DNA of 64,000 nt, taken from assembly GCF_030696885.1 (NCBI RefSeq), contig NZ_JAUYRI010000027.1, positions 21,133-85,132 on the forward strand. The letters run 5' to 3'. This document shows positions 26,970 through 36,433 of the stretch, piece after piece. Numbering within the stretch: the first letter of the stretch is position 1; every line of letters begins with the position of its first letter. The stretch comes from Thiobacillus sp. (lineage in GTDB: Bacteria > Pseudomonadota > Gammaproteobacteria > Burkholderiales > Thiobacillaceae). A program made the translations under genes and the position numbers. The notes beneath the pieces were generated by a model. It saw nothing but the letters and a program-made list of their open reading frames with translations, made no database searches and was not told the origin of the DNA.

Positions 26970-28382
26970 ATGGAGACGCCCCTCATCATGAATACCAGCC
27001 TCCCCCTCAGCAAAGTCATGGATCTGCTGCTCGACGCGGTCTGCGTCGTAGACGCACGGGGTGTCTTCGTCTTCATCAGCGCAGCGGGCGAACGCATCTT
27101 CGGTTACCGGCCGGAAGAAATGATCGGCCGGCCGGTGCTTGATTTTGTGCATCCCGACGACCGGGCAATAACGCTGCAGACGATCGATGACATCCTGGTC
27201 GGCCAGCCCCAGCCCCATTTCGAGAACCGCTATGTGCGCAAGGACGGCCAGATCGTCCACATCATGTGGTCGGCGCGCTGGTCGGCGCCCGACCAGTTGC
27301 GAGTGGCGGTGGCGCGCGACATTACCGAGCGCAAGCACGCCGACGCCATGCAGGCCGCGCTCTATGCCATTGCCGAAGCGGCACATGCCGCCGAAGACCT
27401 GGTCGCCCTGTTCGAGCGCATCCATCAGATCATTGGTGAGCTGCTGCCGGCGGTCAATTTCTTCGTCGCGCTGTACGACGCCGGCGAGGACGTGTTGACC
27501 TTTCCCTACTGCGCCGATGAATTCGGCCAGGCCCCCGCCCCGCAGAAGCTGGATTCGGCGGCGATGAGCGCCGAGGTCATCCGTACCGGCCAGGTGCTGT
27601 TGCTGTCGCCGCAGGCCAACGCCGGTCTGAGCGGCCAGGTCTGGCCCGATGTCAGCCGTAACGCGCTGCACTGGCTGGGTGTGCCACTGTCTGCGAAGGA
27701 GAACGTCATCGGTGCCCTGGTGGTGCAAAGTTATGACAGCGAGGTGCGCTACACCCAGAAGGACATCGAGCTGCTGCAGTTCGCCGCCAATCAGGTCGCC
27801 CCGGTGATCGAGCGCAAGCAGATGGAGCTCTGGCTGCAGCACATTGCCCGGCACGATCCGCTCACCGATCTGCCCAACCGCGAGCTGTTCCACGACCGGT
27901 TGCAAACTGCGCTGCGCCTGTCCGAACGCAACCCGTCGCCGCTGTGCCTGCTGTACCTCGACCTGGACCGGTTCAAGCAGGTCAACGACACGCTGGGGCA
28001 TTCCATCGGCGACCTGCTGTTGCAGGAGGTCGCGCGCCGTCTGCGGCGCTGCGTGCGCGAATCGGATACGGTGGGACGCATCGGCGGCGACGAATTCCTG
28101 GTGCTGCTCAACGGCATCGATCCGCCGGAACAGGCCCTGGCGGTCGCCGAAAAGATCCGCGCTGCGCTCGACCAGCCCTTTGAACTGGCCGGCCAGCAGG
28201 CGCGGGTTTCGCCGAGCATCGGGGTGGCCTTCTATCCCGGGCATGGCCGCGACTACAAGCAGCTGATTCGCTATGCCGACGAGGCGATGTACGACGCCAA
28301 AAAGAAGGGCGGCAACCGCGTCCAGGTCAGCCTCCGTCCCAACCTGCTCGATCCGCCGCGCGCGAACCAATCCACGCCCTGA
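26970..28382 (+). CDS. PAS-GAF-GGDEF diguanylate cyclase
   Basis: A 470-residue signalling enzyme with an N-terminal PAS domain (about residues 10-125, ending ARDITERKHAD), a GAF domain (130-285) and a GGDEF domain. The active motif GGDEF is intact at 372-376, and RESD five residues before it is the product-inhibition I-site, so it should make cyclic di-GMP with feedback control. It has no transmembrane segment, so it senses a cytoplasmic signal. An alternative start at 26988 would shorten it by six residues. It precedes nasA in the same direction, but that gene has its own promoter. Confidence 0.9.
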   Translation: METPLIMNTSLPLSKVMDLLLDAVCVVDARGVFVFISAAGERIFGYRPEEMIGRPVLDFVHPDDRAITLQTIDDILVGQPQPHFENRYVRKDGQIVHIMWSARWSAPDQLRVAVARDITERKHADAMQAALYAIAEAAHAAEDLVALFERIHQIIGELLPAVNFFVALYDAGEDVLTFPYCADEFGQAPAPQKLDSAAMSAEVIRTGQVLLLSPQANAGLSGQVWPDVSRNALHWLGVPLSAKENVIGALVVQSYDSEVRYTQKDIELLQFAANQVAPVIERKQMELWLQHIARHDPLTDLPNRELFHDRLQTALRLSERNPSPLCLLYLDLDRFKQVNDTLGHSIGDLLLQEVARRLRRCVRESDTVGRIGGDEFLVLLNGIDPPEQALAVAEKIRAALDQPFELAGQQARVSPSIGVAFYPGHGRDYKQLIRYADEAMYDAKKKGGNRVQVSLRPNLLDPPRANQSTP

Positions 28383-28499
28383 CCCGGCGCACCAATTTGC
28401 GGCACCCCGCTTGGCGCATGCACTGCCGCTGAGCATGGCGGCCGTCATTTGCCCGGCCGGATTGGGCCAAACTCTTGAATTCATTGCGCTGCAGGCTTC

Positions 28500-28515
28500 T
28501 GGCACAGACCCTGCT
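28500..28515 (+). promoter_or_regulatory. Sigma-54 promoter of nasA
   Basis: TGGCACAGACCCTGCT matches the -24/-12 consensus (TGGCAC, then CTGCT, with GG and GC ten bases apart). Transcription would start near 28526, only about 13 bases before the ATG. An incomplete NtrC-like dyad (one half GCACC) lies at 28389-28403. Confidence 0.6.
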
Positions 28516-28538
28516 GACAGACAGGGCGAGGAGCCATC

Positions 28539-31220
28539 ATGTCTGTCGTTTCATCTGTCTGCTGTTATTGCGGCACCGGTTGCGGGGTGCTGATCGAGGC
28601 CGACGCCGGAAAAATCACCGGCGTGCGCGGCGATCCCGCGCACCCGGCCAACCGCGGCAAGCTGTGCACCAAGGGTGCGGCGCTGGCGCTGTCGGCGCAG
28701 GCGTCCGGGCGTGCGCTCTATCCCGAGCTGCGCGCCGACCGCGCCTCGCCGCGGCGGCGGGTGAGCTGGGACGCCGCGCTCGACCACGCCGCCGAAAAAT
28801 TCCGTACGGTCATCCTCGAGCACGGCCCTGATGCCGTCGCCTTCTATATTTCCGGCCAGCTCACCACCGAGGCGTATTACGTCTTCAACAAGCTCGCCAA
28901 GGGCCTGATCGGCACCAACAACGTCGACACCAATTCACGCCTGTGCATGTCGTCTGCGGTGGCCGGTTACAAGGCCACCCTTGGCGCGGATTCGCCGCCG
29001 GGCTGTTACGACGATATCGATCATGCCGGCACGATCTTCATCGCCGGCTCCAACACGGCCTATGCGCACCCGATCCTGTTCCGCCGCATCGAAGCGGCGA
29101 GGAAGGCCCATCCGGACCTCAAGCTGATCGTGGTCGACCCGCGCCGCACCGACACCGCCGACGAGGCAGACCTGCATCTGGCCATCCTGCCCGGCACTGA
29201 CGTTGCGCTGTTCCACGCCATGCTCAACGTGATGCTGTGGGAGGAACTGATCGACCGCGCCGCCATCGCCGCTCACACCGAAGGCTGGGAGGCGCTGCGC
29301 GATCTGGTGCGCGACTACACCCCGGAGAAAGTTGCGCCGATCTGCGGCGTGGCGGCAGGCGATATCGTTCAGGCGGCGCGCTGGTTCGCCGCCGGGCCGA
29401 CACTGTCGCTGTATTGCCAGGGGCTCAATCAATCCAGCTGCGGCGTCGATAAGAACGCCGCGCTGATCAACCTGCATCTGGCCAGTGGACAGATCGGCAA
29501 GCCCGGTGCCGCGCCGTTTTCGCTCACCGGCCAGCCCAATGCGATGGGCGGTCGCGAGGTCGGCGGGCTGGCCAACCTGCTGTCCGCCCACCGCGACATG
29601 AACAATCCCGAGCACCGCGCCGAAGTCGCGCGGCTGTGGGGGGTGGATGACGTGCCGGCGACGCCGGGCAAGACCGCGGTGGAAATGTTCGAGGCGGTGC
29701 GGCGTGGCGAGATCAAGGCGATCTGGATCGCCTGTACCAACCCCGCGCAGTCGATGCCCGACCAGAATCTGGTGCAGCAAGCCCTGGAGGCCGCCGAATG
29801 CGTGGTGCTGCAGGAAGCGTTTGCCGACACCGAAACCGCGCCGTTTGCGGATCTGCTGCTGCCCGCGTCCAGCTGGGGCGAAACCGACGGCACCATGACC
29901 AATTCGGAGCGCTGCATCACGCGCGTTCACGCTGCCGTGCCACCCCCGGGCGAAGCACGCGCCGACTGGGCCATCGTCACCGACTTTGCGCAGCGTCTGA
30001 TGCCCGACCTGGGTGCGCGCCTGTTCCCCTACACCAGCGCCGAAGCCGTGTTCAACGAGCACCGCGAAACCACGCGCGGGCGCGATCTCGACATCACCGG
30101 TCTCTCCTATGCGCTGCTCGACCAGGCGCCGCAACAATGGCCGTTTCCCGAAGGCGCGGCCTCGGGCCAGGCGCGCCTGTATGCCGACGGCGTCTATCCG
30201 ACCGCCAGCGGTCGCGCGCGCTTTCATGCCGCACCCTACCGACCGGTGGCGGAAGCGATCGACGCGCGTTTTCCGCTGCATCTCAACACCGGCCGCCTGC
30301 GCGACCAGTGGCATGCGATGAGCCGCACCGGCCGCGTGGCGCGGCTGTTCGCCCACGCCGACACGCCTGTGCTGAGCATGAACGCGCGCGACCTCGAGCT
30401 GCGGCGGTTGAACGCAGGCGACCTGGTCCGGGTGAAAAGTCGTCGCGGCGAAGTGGTCGTGGTGGCCGAGGCCAGCGACAGCGTGCGCCCCGGACAGTGT
30501 TTCCTGCCGATGCACTGGGGCGCGCGCTTCATGGGCGGGCGCGGCATCAATGCGCTGACCCTGCCGGCATTCGACGCGGTGTCGAAGCAGCCCGAGCTCA
30601 AGCACGCTGCGGTGCAGGTGGCCAAGGCCGTGCTGCCCTGGCGCATGGCCGCGCTGGCGGTGGGCGACGGGGCGAAAATGCTCGATGCCGTGCAGCCACT
30701 GCTGCGCGCCTGCGACTACGCCGCGGCGGGGCTGGCCGGGCGCGACCGCGATGTACTGACGCTGCGCCTCGCCCACACGCAGCCGCTGCCCGAATCGTTG
30801 TTGGCCGAACTCGACGCCGCGCTGGGGCTGGACGATCCGCTTGCTGTGATGCATTACGAAGACCGTCCACGCGGCATATCCAAGCGCGTGCGGGTCGACG
30901 GCGGCACGGTGACCGCCGCGCGGCTGACCGGTGAGACCGCCGCCTTCGACTGGCTGCGCGACGTCATCGTCGATGGCATCGACGCCGCCTCGCTGCGCGC
31001 CTGGATGCTGGCACCGGTGGCGCGTCCGCCAGCAGGCGGGGCAGGGCGCGGACGCATTGTCTGTAATTGCTGGAACGTGGCCGAGCCCGACATCCTCGCT
31101 GCCATCACGGCCGGCGCCGACCTCGCCACGCTGCAGGCCACGCTCAAATGCGGCACTGAATGCGGTTCGTGCGTGCCGGAACTGAAACGCCTGATCGCAG
31201 GCAACCGGGCGGCGGCATGA
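28539..31220 (+). CDS. nasA: Assimilatory nitrate reductase catalytic subunit NasA
   Basis: An 893-residue cytoplasmic molybdopterin enzyme that reduces nitrate to nitrite for assimilation. The N-terminal [4Fe-4S] ligands are Cys8, Cys11, Cys15 and Cys43. The molybdenum region contains NVDTNSRLCMSSAVAGYK, with a cysteine as the likely Mo ligand. The C-terminus carries an added BFD-like [2Fe-2S] domain (CNCWNV...CGTECGSC), as in NasA proteins that take electrons directly from NAD(P)H or flavin partners. A strong GAGGAG precedes the ATG. With nirBD and nrtABD it completes nitrate uptake to ammonium. Confidence 0.95.
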   Translation: MSVVSSVCCYCGTGCGVLIEADAGKITGVRGDPAHPANRGKLCTKGAALALSAQASGRALYPELRADRASPRRRVSWDAALDHAAEKFRTVILEHGPDAVAFYISGQLTTEAYYVFNKLAKGLIGTNNVDTNSRLCMSSAVAGYKATLGADSPPGCYDDIDHAGTIFIAGSNTAYAHPILFRRIEAARKAHPDLKLIVVDPRRTDTADEADLHLAILPGTDVALFHAMLNVMLWEELIDRAAIAAHTEGWEALRDLVRDYTPEKVAPICGVAAGDIVQAARWFAAGPTLSLYCQGLNQSSCGVDKNAALINLHLASGQIGKPGAAPFSLTGQPNAMGGREVGGLANLLSAHRDMNNPEHRAEVARLWGVDDVPATPGKTAVEMFEAVRRGEIKAIWIACTNPAQSMPDQNLVQQALEAAECVVLQEAFADTETAPFADLLLPASSWGETDGTMTNSERCITRVHAAVPPPGEARADWAIVTDFAQRLMPDLGARLFPYTSAEAVFNEHRETTRGRDLDITGLSYALLDQAPQQWPFPEGAASGQARLYADGVYPTASGRARFHAAPYRPVAEAIDARFPLHLNTGRLRDQWHAMSRTGRVARLFAHADTPVLSMNARDLELRRLNAGDLVRVKSRRGEVVVVAEASDSVRPGQCFLPMHWGARFMGGRGINALTLPAFDAVSKQPELKHAAVQVAKAVLPWRMAALAVGDGAKMLDAVQPLLRACDYAAAGLAGRDRDVLTLRLAHTQPLPESLLAELDAALGLDDPLAVMHYEDRPRGISKRVRVDGGTVTAARLTGETAAFDWLRDVIVDGIDAASLRAWMLAPVARPPAGGAGRGRIVCNCWNVAEPDILAAITAGADLATLQATLKCGTECGSCVPELKRLIAGNRAAA

Positions 31221-31284
31221 TGAGCCAACGCAATTCCCGTCATTGCGAGTACCCAAGCTTCGCATCCTTCGCGGATACAAAACC

Positions 31285-32250
31285 ATGAGCTACGCGACCC
31301 TGATCCGCCAGATCGAAGCCGGCGAGGACCTGAGTTTCACCGAGTCGCGCGCATTGGGGGCGGCCCTGCTCGACGGCGGCGTGCCGGAACTGGAGACGGC
31401 GGCCTTCCTGGTCGCCTTCAATCAGCACAACCCGGGGCTCGATGCCTGGCTCGGCCTGCACGCGGCATTGGCCGAGCGACTGCCCGAATTCGGGGTGCCG
31501 TCGGGCCCGTTTCGTACCGTGGTGCTGCCCACCTATCACGGTGTACGTGGGTTTCCGCACCTGACGCCGCTTTTGGCCCTGCTGCTCAAAAGCTTTGGCA
31601 TTCCGGTGCTGATCCATGGCGTGCTCGAAGGCGGCGGCGGCACGGCAGCAGCCTACGTGCTACGCGAGCTCGGCATCATGCCGTGCAGCACCGCGGCGCA
31701 GGTCAATGCGGCATTGCTGGATGAGGGCGTCGCATTTGCGCCGGTGGCGCTGTTGAGTCCCGGCCTGGCGTCGCTGCTGGCGCTGCGTTCGCGACTCGGC
31801 ATCGACGGCTGGGTGACGCGGTTGGCGATGCTGGCCGACGTGGCGGGCGCGCACTCGGTACGGGTGACGCCGGTGCCGACGGCCGCTGACCTGCCTGGCG
31901 TGCGCAGCGTGCTGGAAGCGCTGGGCGGGCACGCCCTGCTGCTGCAGGGCTGCGAGGGCGAAGCGTTTGCCGACCCGTTGCAGCGGCCCGAGATGGTGCT
32001 GGTACAGGACGGGCAGTCCCTGCCGGTGTACGAGGCACAATCGACGCCGTCGGTGCAGGCCAATCTGCCCGAGGGGGATGCGCGTGCGACCGGCGCCTGG
32101 ATCGACAGGGTGATGCGCGAGCAGTTGCCGCTGCCGTTGCCGATCCGCAATCAGCTGGCGGTGTGCCTCTTTGCAGCGGGCTATACCGAGGACCTCAACC
32201 AGGCGCGCGCAATCACGGCCATCAATGGTTTCGGGCGGGCGGCCGCGTAG
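31285..32250 (+). CDS. ybiB: YbiB-family (TrpD2) nucleic-acid-binding protein
   Basis: A 321-residue protein with the fold of anthranilate phosphoribosyltransferase (opening MSYATLIRQIEAGEDLSFTESRAL, glycine-rich VLEGGGGTAAAYVLRELG), but of the YbiB/TrpD2 group that binds nucleic acid rather than making tryptophan. In many betaproteobacteria it is linked to nitrate assimilation genes, as here, between nasA and nirB; its role there is unknown. The start at 31285 is based on homologue length; no strong ribosome site is seen. Confidence 0.85.
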   Translation: MSYATLIRQIEAGEDLSFTESRALGAALLDGGVPELETAAFLVAFNQHNPGLDAWLGLHAALAERLPEFGVPSGPFRTVVLPTYHGVRGFPHLTPLLALLLKSFGIPVLIHGVLEGGGGTAAAYVLRELGIMPCSTAAQVNAALLDEGVAFAPVALLSPGLASLLALRSRLGIDGWVTRLAMLADVAGAHSVRVTPVPTAADLPGVRSVLEALGGHALLLQGCEGEAFADPLQRPEMVLVQDGQSLPVYEAQSTPSVQANLPEGDARATGAWIDRVMREQLPLPLPIRNQLAVCLFAAGYTEDLNQARAITAINGFGRAAA

Positions 32251-32274
32251 ACGTGGTGCACGCGCTGCGGTTTG

Positions 32275-32289
32275 GCACTGCGTTGGTGC
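32275..32289. promoter_or_regulatory. NtrC-type binding site upstream of nirB
   Basis: GCACT-GCGTT-GGTGC is a full match to the NtrC dyad (GCACY-N5-RGTGC). It is centred about 110 bases upstream of the start point predicted from the sigma-54 promoter, a normal enhancer distance. Confidence 0.7.
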
Positions 32290-32365
32290 ATGGCGCCTCG
32301 CGCCGATCCCGATGGCCCGAAAAGAATCCCTGTTAAAACAATACCGTTTGCGTGCCCAGCCCGCA

Positions 32366-32381
32366 TGGCATAGCGATTGCT
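32366..32381 (+). promoter_or_regulatory. Sigma-54 promoter of nirB
   Basis: TGGCATAGCGATTGCT has the conserved GG and GC at the exact ten-base spacing and a perfect TTGCT -12 element. Transcription would start near 32392, giving a 65-base leader to nirB. Confidence 0.75.
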
Positions 32382-32456
32382 AGGTGTAGGGCAGGTAGAC
32401 CGAATGCAACGGCGTATCTCGGTCATCACTTTTGATTTTTCGTTTGGAGTGGTGAG

Positions 32457-34913
32457 ATGGATATGAGTACGCCGATGGGACAGGGTCCCAAAATGAAACT
32501 CGTGATGGTCGGCAACGGCATGGCCGGAGTGCGCACGCTGGAAGAGCTGCTGAAGCTGGCGCCCGACCTCTACGACATCACCGTGTTTGGCGCCGAGCCG
32601 CACCCCAACTACAACCGGATTCTGCTCTCCCCGGTGCTCGCCGGCGAGCAGACGGTCGACGACATCGTGCTGAACCCGCTCGACTGGTACAACCAAAACA
32701 ACATCACGCTGCACCTGGGCAAGAAGGTGGTGAAGATCGACCGCACCGCGCGCGCGGTCGAAGCCGACGACGGCACCCGCGCCGGCTACGACCGCCTGCT
32801 GCTTGCCACCGGCTCCAATCCCTTCATCCTGCCGGTGCCCGGCGCCGACCTGCCTGGTGTCATCAGCTTTCGCGACATTGCCGACGTCGACGCGATGATC
32901 CGCGCTTCCAGCCAGTATCGTCATGCCGTCGTCATCGGCGGTGGCCTGTTGGGTCTCGAAGCCGCCAATGGCCTGATGAAGCGCGGCATGGACGTGACCG
33001 TCGTGCACATCGGTCCGTGGCTGATGGAGCGCCAGCTCGATGAACCGGCCGCGCGCCTGCTGCAGAAGAGCCTGGAAGAAAAAGGCATGAAGTTTCTGCT
33101 TCAGAAGCAGACGGCCGAGTTGGTTAAGGGCGAGTCCGGAAGGGTGTGTTCGATCAAGTTCAAGGACGGCGACAGCGCGCCGGCCGATCTGGTCGTGATG
33201 GCCGTGGGCATCCGTCCCAACACCGAACTCGCCGAATCATCGGGCCTGCACTGCAACCGCGGCATCGTCGTCAACGACACGATGCAGACCTTCGACCCGC
33301 GCATCTACTCGATTGGTGAGTGCGCCGCGCACCGCGGCATCGCCTACGGTCTGGTTGCGCCGCTGTTCGAGCAGGCCAAGGTGTGCGCCAACCATCTCGC
33401 ACACTACGGCATCGGCCGTTATCAGGGCTCGATCACCTCGACCAAGCTCAAGGTCACCGGCATCGATCTCTTCTCGGCCGGCGATTTCATCGGCGGCGAA
33501 GGCACCGAGGCGATCCTCTATTCCGACCCCATCGGCGGTGTCTACAAAAAGCTCGTCATCAAGGACAACAAGCTGGTCGGCGGCGTGATGTACGGCGACA
33601 CCGTCGACGGCGCCTGGTATTTCTCACTGCTGCGCGACGGCAAGGACGTGTCCGAGCTGCGCGACCACCTGATGTTCGGCCAGGACCATTGCGGCAACCT
33701 CGGCCACCAGGGCATCAACAAGGCCGCGACCATGACCGACGACATGGAAGTGTGCGGCTGCAATGGCGTATGCAAGGGCGACATCGTCAAGGCGATCCGC
33801 GAGAAGGGCCTGTTCACGCTGGAAGATGTGCGCAAGCACACCAAGGCCTCGAGCTCTTGCGGATCGTGCACGGGTCTGGTCGAACAGATCCTGGCGGTCA
33901 CCGCGGGCGGCGATTATTCCGCCACGCCGAAGACGAAATCTATGTGCGGCTGCACCGACCACACCCACGAAGCGGTACGCGAAGCAATCCGCCAGAACAA
34001 GTTCCTGACGATTCCGCAAGTCATGACCTTCATGGAATGGCGCACCCCAAACGGCTGCGCAAGCTGCCGCCCGGCGCTGAATTACTACCTGATCTCCACC
34101 TGGCCGGGCGAGGCGGAGGACGATCCGCAGTCGCGCTTCATCAACGAGCGCGCCCACGCCAACATTCAGAAAGACGGCACCTATTCGGTGATCCCGCGCA
34201 TGTGGGGCGGGCAGACCACGCCGTCCGAGTTGCGCCGCATCGCCGACGTCGCCGACAAATACGCGATCCCGTCGGTCAAGGTCACCGGCGGTCAGCGCAT
34301 CGATCTCTTGGGCGTGAAGAAGGAAGACCTGCCGGGCGTATGGGCCGACCTCGACATGCCGTCGGGCCACGCCTATGGCAAGGCGCTGCGTACGGTGAAA
34401 ACCTGCGTCGGCTCGGAGTGGTGCCGCTTCGGCACCCAGGATTCGACCCAGATGGGCATTGACCTGGAGAAGGTGTTCTTCAAGATGTGGGCGCCGCACA
34501 AGGTCAAGCTCGCGGTATCCGGCTGCCCAAGGAACTGCGCCGAAGTCGCGATCAAGGACGTCGGCATCATCGGCGTCGATTCCGGCTGGGAAATCTACGT
34601 CGGCGGTAACGGCGGCATCAAGACCGAGGTCGCGCAGTTCCTGGTCAAGGTGAAAACCCCCGACGAGGTGCTCGAATACTCCGGCGCCTTCCTGCAGCTG
34701 TATCGCGAAGAGGCGCGCTACCTCGACCGCACCGTGCATTACCTCGAGCGCGTCGGCCTCGACTATGTGAAGAAGAAAATCCTCGACGACAACGAAGGCC
34801 GGCATGCGCTGTACGAGCGCCTGCTGTTCGCCCTGTCGGTCGAACGCGACCCCTGGGTCGAGCGCGCCAAGGAAGGCAAGCTCAAGCACGAATTCGAAAC
34901 CGTCGCCGCATAA
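32457..34913 (+). CDS. nirB: Assimilatory nitrite reductase large subunit NirB
   Basis: An 818-residue cytoplasmic NADH-dependent nitrite reductase (nitrite to ammonium). An N-terminal FAD/NAD module (VMVGNGMAGVRTLEEL, VVIGGGLLGLEAANGL) is followed by BFD-like [2Fe-2S] cysteines (CGCNGVCKGDIV...CGSC) and a C-terminal sirohaem domain. The sirohaem/[4Fe-4S] cysteines are at 650, 656, 690 and 694 (CVGSEWC and GCPRNC). The start has a GGAGTGGTGAG leader. It is followed nine bases later by nirD. Sigma-54/NtrC sites upstream indicate nitrogen control. Confidence 0.97.
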   Translation: MDMSTPMGQGPKMKLVMVGNGMAGVRTLEELLKLAPDLYDITVFGAEPHPNYNRILLSPVLAGEQTVDDIVLNPLDWYNQNNITLHLGKKVVKIDRTARAVEADDGTRAGYDRLLLATGSNPFILPVPGADLPGVISFRDIADVDAMIRASSQYRHAVVIGGGLLGLEAANGLMKRGMDVTVVHIGPWLMERQLDEPAARLLQKSLEEKGMKFLLQKQTAELVKGESGRVCSIKFKDGDSAPADLVVMAVGIRPNTELAESSGLHCNRGIVVNDTMQTFDPRIYSIGECAAHRGIAYGLVAPLFEQAKVCANHLAHYGIGRYQGSITSTKLKVTGIDLFSAGDFIGGEGTEAILYSDPIGGVYKKLVIKDNKLVGGVMYGDTVDGAWYFSLLRDGKDVSELRDHLMFGQDHCGNLGHQGINKAATMTDDMEVCGCNGVCKGDIVKAIREKGLFTLEDVRKHTKASSSCGSCTGLVEQILAVTAGGDYSATPKTKSMCGCTDHTHEAVREAIRQNKFLTIPQVMTFMEWRTPNGCASCRPALNYYLISTWPGEAEDDPQSRFINERAHANIQKDGTYSVIPRMWGGQTTPSELRRIADVADKYAIPSVKVTGGQRIDLLGVKKEDLPGVWADLDMPSGHAYGKALRTVKTCVGSEWCRFGTQDSTQMGIDLEKVFFKMWAPHKVKLAVSGCPRNCAEVAIKDVGIIGVDSGWEIYVGGNGGIKTEVAQFLVKVKTPDEVLEYSGAFLQLYREEARYLDRTVHYLERVGLDYVKKKILDDNEGRHALYERLLFALSVERDPWVERAKEGKLKHEFETVAA

Positions 34914-34922
34914 GGAGCCGAC

Positions 34923-35255
34923 ATGAACCAATGGACCGACATCCTGGACCTGAACGACATCCCCAAACTCGGCGCCCGCGTGGTGCGCCACGGCAACCTC
35001 GACATCGCGGTGTTCCGCACCGCAGACGATGAAGTCTTCGCGCTGGAAGACCGTTGCCCGCACAAGGGCGGGCCGCTGTCGCAGGGCATCGTGCACGGCA
35101 AAAAGGTGACCTGCCCAATGCACAACTGGAACATCGAGCTTGATTCCGGCTGCGCCATCGCGCCGGACCAGGGCTGTGCACGGGAATTTCCCGTCAAGCT
35201 CGAAGGCGGGCGCGTGTGGCTGGATCTGTCGACGCTGGCGCGAGTCGCCGCCTGA
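34923..35255 (+). CDS. nirD: Nitrite reductase small subunit NirD
   Basis: A 110-residue Rieske-fold partner of NirB. Unlike enteric NirD it keeps all four Rieske ligands: Cys45 and His47 (CPHKGG) and Cys64 and His67 (CPMHNW), so it should bind a [2Fe-2S] cluster. It lies nine bases after nirB and is co-transcribed with it (AAGGAG before the ATG). Confidence 0.93.
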   Translation: MNQWTDILDLNDIPKLGARVVRHGNLDIAVFRTADDEVFALEDRCPHKGGPLSQGIVHGKKVTCPMHNWNIELDSGCAIAPDQGCAREFPVKLEGGRVWLDLSTLARVAA

Positions 35256-35371
35256 GCTGCGCCTAACCCGCCGCTCAAGAGGAACGCTTCGCCGGCAAGC
35301 GGGCTTCGTGCTCCTGAGATAGCACCTTGGACGAGTGGGGGTAGGGCTTTTAGGAAAGGAGATTGGCCGTA

Positions 35372-36433
35372 ATGTCCTCAAACCATAAAAACGTTACGCC
35401 GGAACGGATCAACGTATTGTCGGATAGCATCCAGAAAAAGCTGGCCAAGTCCCTGAGTGAAATCAACCAGATCAATATGCAGGCGCACTTGCTGTCGTTG
35501 AACGCGCAGGTGGAAGCGGCGCGGGCGGGGGAGGCGGGGCGTTCGTTCGCGGTGGTGGCGATATCGATGCGGGATTTGTCGGAGGAGACGAAGAGCGCCG
35601 CCGACTGGTTGGCGAGCGAAGTGCAGCATGACATCGGAGAGCTGTCGCATATCAGCAAGCAGCTGGCGACCGATGTGCGCGGCCAGAGGCTTTCTGACCT
35701 GGCATTCAACAACATCGATTTGATCGACCGCAACCTCTACGAGCGCTCGTGTGACGTGCGTTGGTGGGCAACGGATCCGAGCATGACGGCGGCGTGCAAG
35801 GCGCCGGACAACGCGGAACTGGCGAAACATGCCTCAAAGCGGATGGGCGTGATCTTGAACGCGTACACGGTTTATTTCGATTTGGTTTTGTGTGCGCCGG
35901 ACGGCAGGATCATCGCCAACGGGCGTCCGGGAGAGTTCCGGACGGTGGGAATGCAGGTCGCTCAGTGCCGGTGGTTCAAGGAGGCCTTGGCCACACGGTC
36001 GGGAGATGAATTCGGGTTCGAAACGGCGCACGCGACGCCGCTGGTCAACGGGCAGCGGATCTTGGCGTATTCCTGCGCGGTACGTGAAGGCGGCGAGAGC
36101 CACGGAAACATCGTGGGAGTGCTGGGCATCCTGTTCCGCTGGGATGCCCTGGCGCAGACAGTGGTGAGCAATACGCCGCTGCTGGAGAGCGAGAAGTCCA
36201 GCACGCGCGTGATGATCGTGGACAAGACGGGATTCGTGCTGGCCGACACGGGCGACGGGACGTTGCGGGACCGGCTGGATTTCAAGGGCATGAATGCGCT
36301 GTTCGAGCAGAAGAAGGGCTTTGTATTGACTGACTACAAAGGCGGCCCGGCGATGGTGGCCCACGCGTTTTCGCGAGGATTCGAAACGTATTCGACGGGC
36401 TGGCATTCCGTGATCGTCCAGAGCTTGCGGTAG
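35372..36433 (+). CDS. Soluble chemoreceptor-like protein: MCP core plus C-terminal Cache-type sensor
   Basis: A 353-residue protein without transmembrane segments. The N-terminus holds the tip of a methyl-accepting chemotaxis signalling hairpin (LLSLNAQVEAARAGEAGRSFAVVA) but only a short part of it. The rest resembles a Cache/PAS-like ligand domain (YFDLVLCAPDGRIIANGRPGEF, then a second half with VMIVDKTGFVLADTG). This order, output first and sensor last, is inverted relative to ordinary MCPs. It follows nirBD by 116 bases. The ATG at 35372 has AAGGAG ten bases upstream. It may link nitrogen status or a small ligand to chemotaxis; the ligand is unknown. Confidence 0.8.
   Translation: MSSNHKNVTPERINVLSDSIQKKLAKSLSEINQINMQAHLLSLNAQVEAARAGEAGRSFAVVAISMRDLSEETKSAADWLASEVQHDIGELSHISKQLATDVRGQRLSDLAFNNIDLIDRNLYERSCDVRWWATDPSMTAACKAPDNAELAKHASKRMGVILNAYTVYFDLVLCAPDGRIIANGRPGEFRTVGMQVAQCRWFKEALATRSGDEFGFETAHATPLVNGQRILAYSCAVREGGESHGNIVGVLGILFRWDALAQTVVSNTPLLESEKSSTRVMIVDKTGFVLADTGDGTLRDRLDFKGMNALFEQKKGFVLTDYKGGPAMVAHAFSRGFETYSTGWHSVIVQSLR

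Noticed and set aside
28414..28430. Second sigma-54-like match upstream of nasA (TGGCGC...CTGCC)
   Set aside because: It has mismatches in both boxes, and a much better match lies closer to the gene.
31228..31270. GTCATTGCGAG fragment resembling a common dispersed repeat upstream of ybiB
   Set aside because: It is too short and lacks the second arm, so it is not called as an element.
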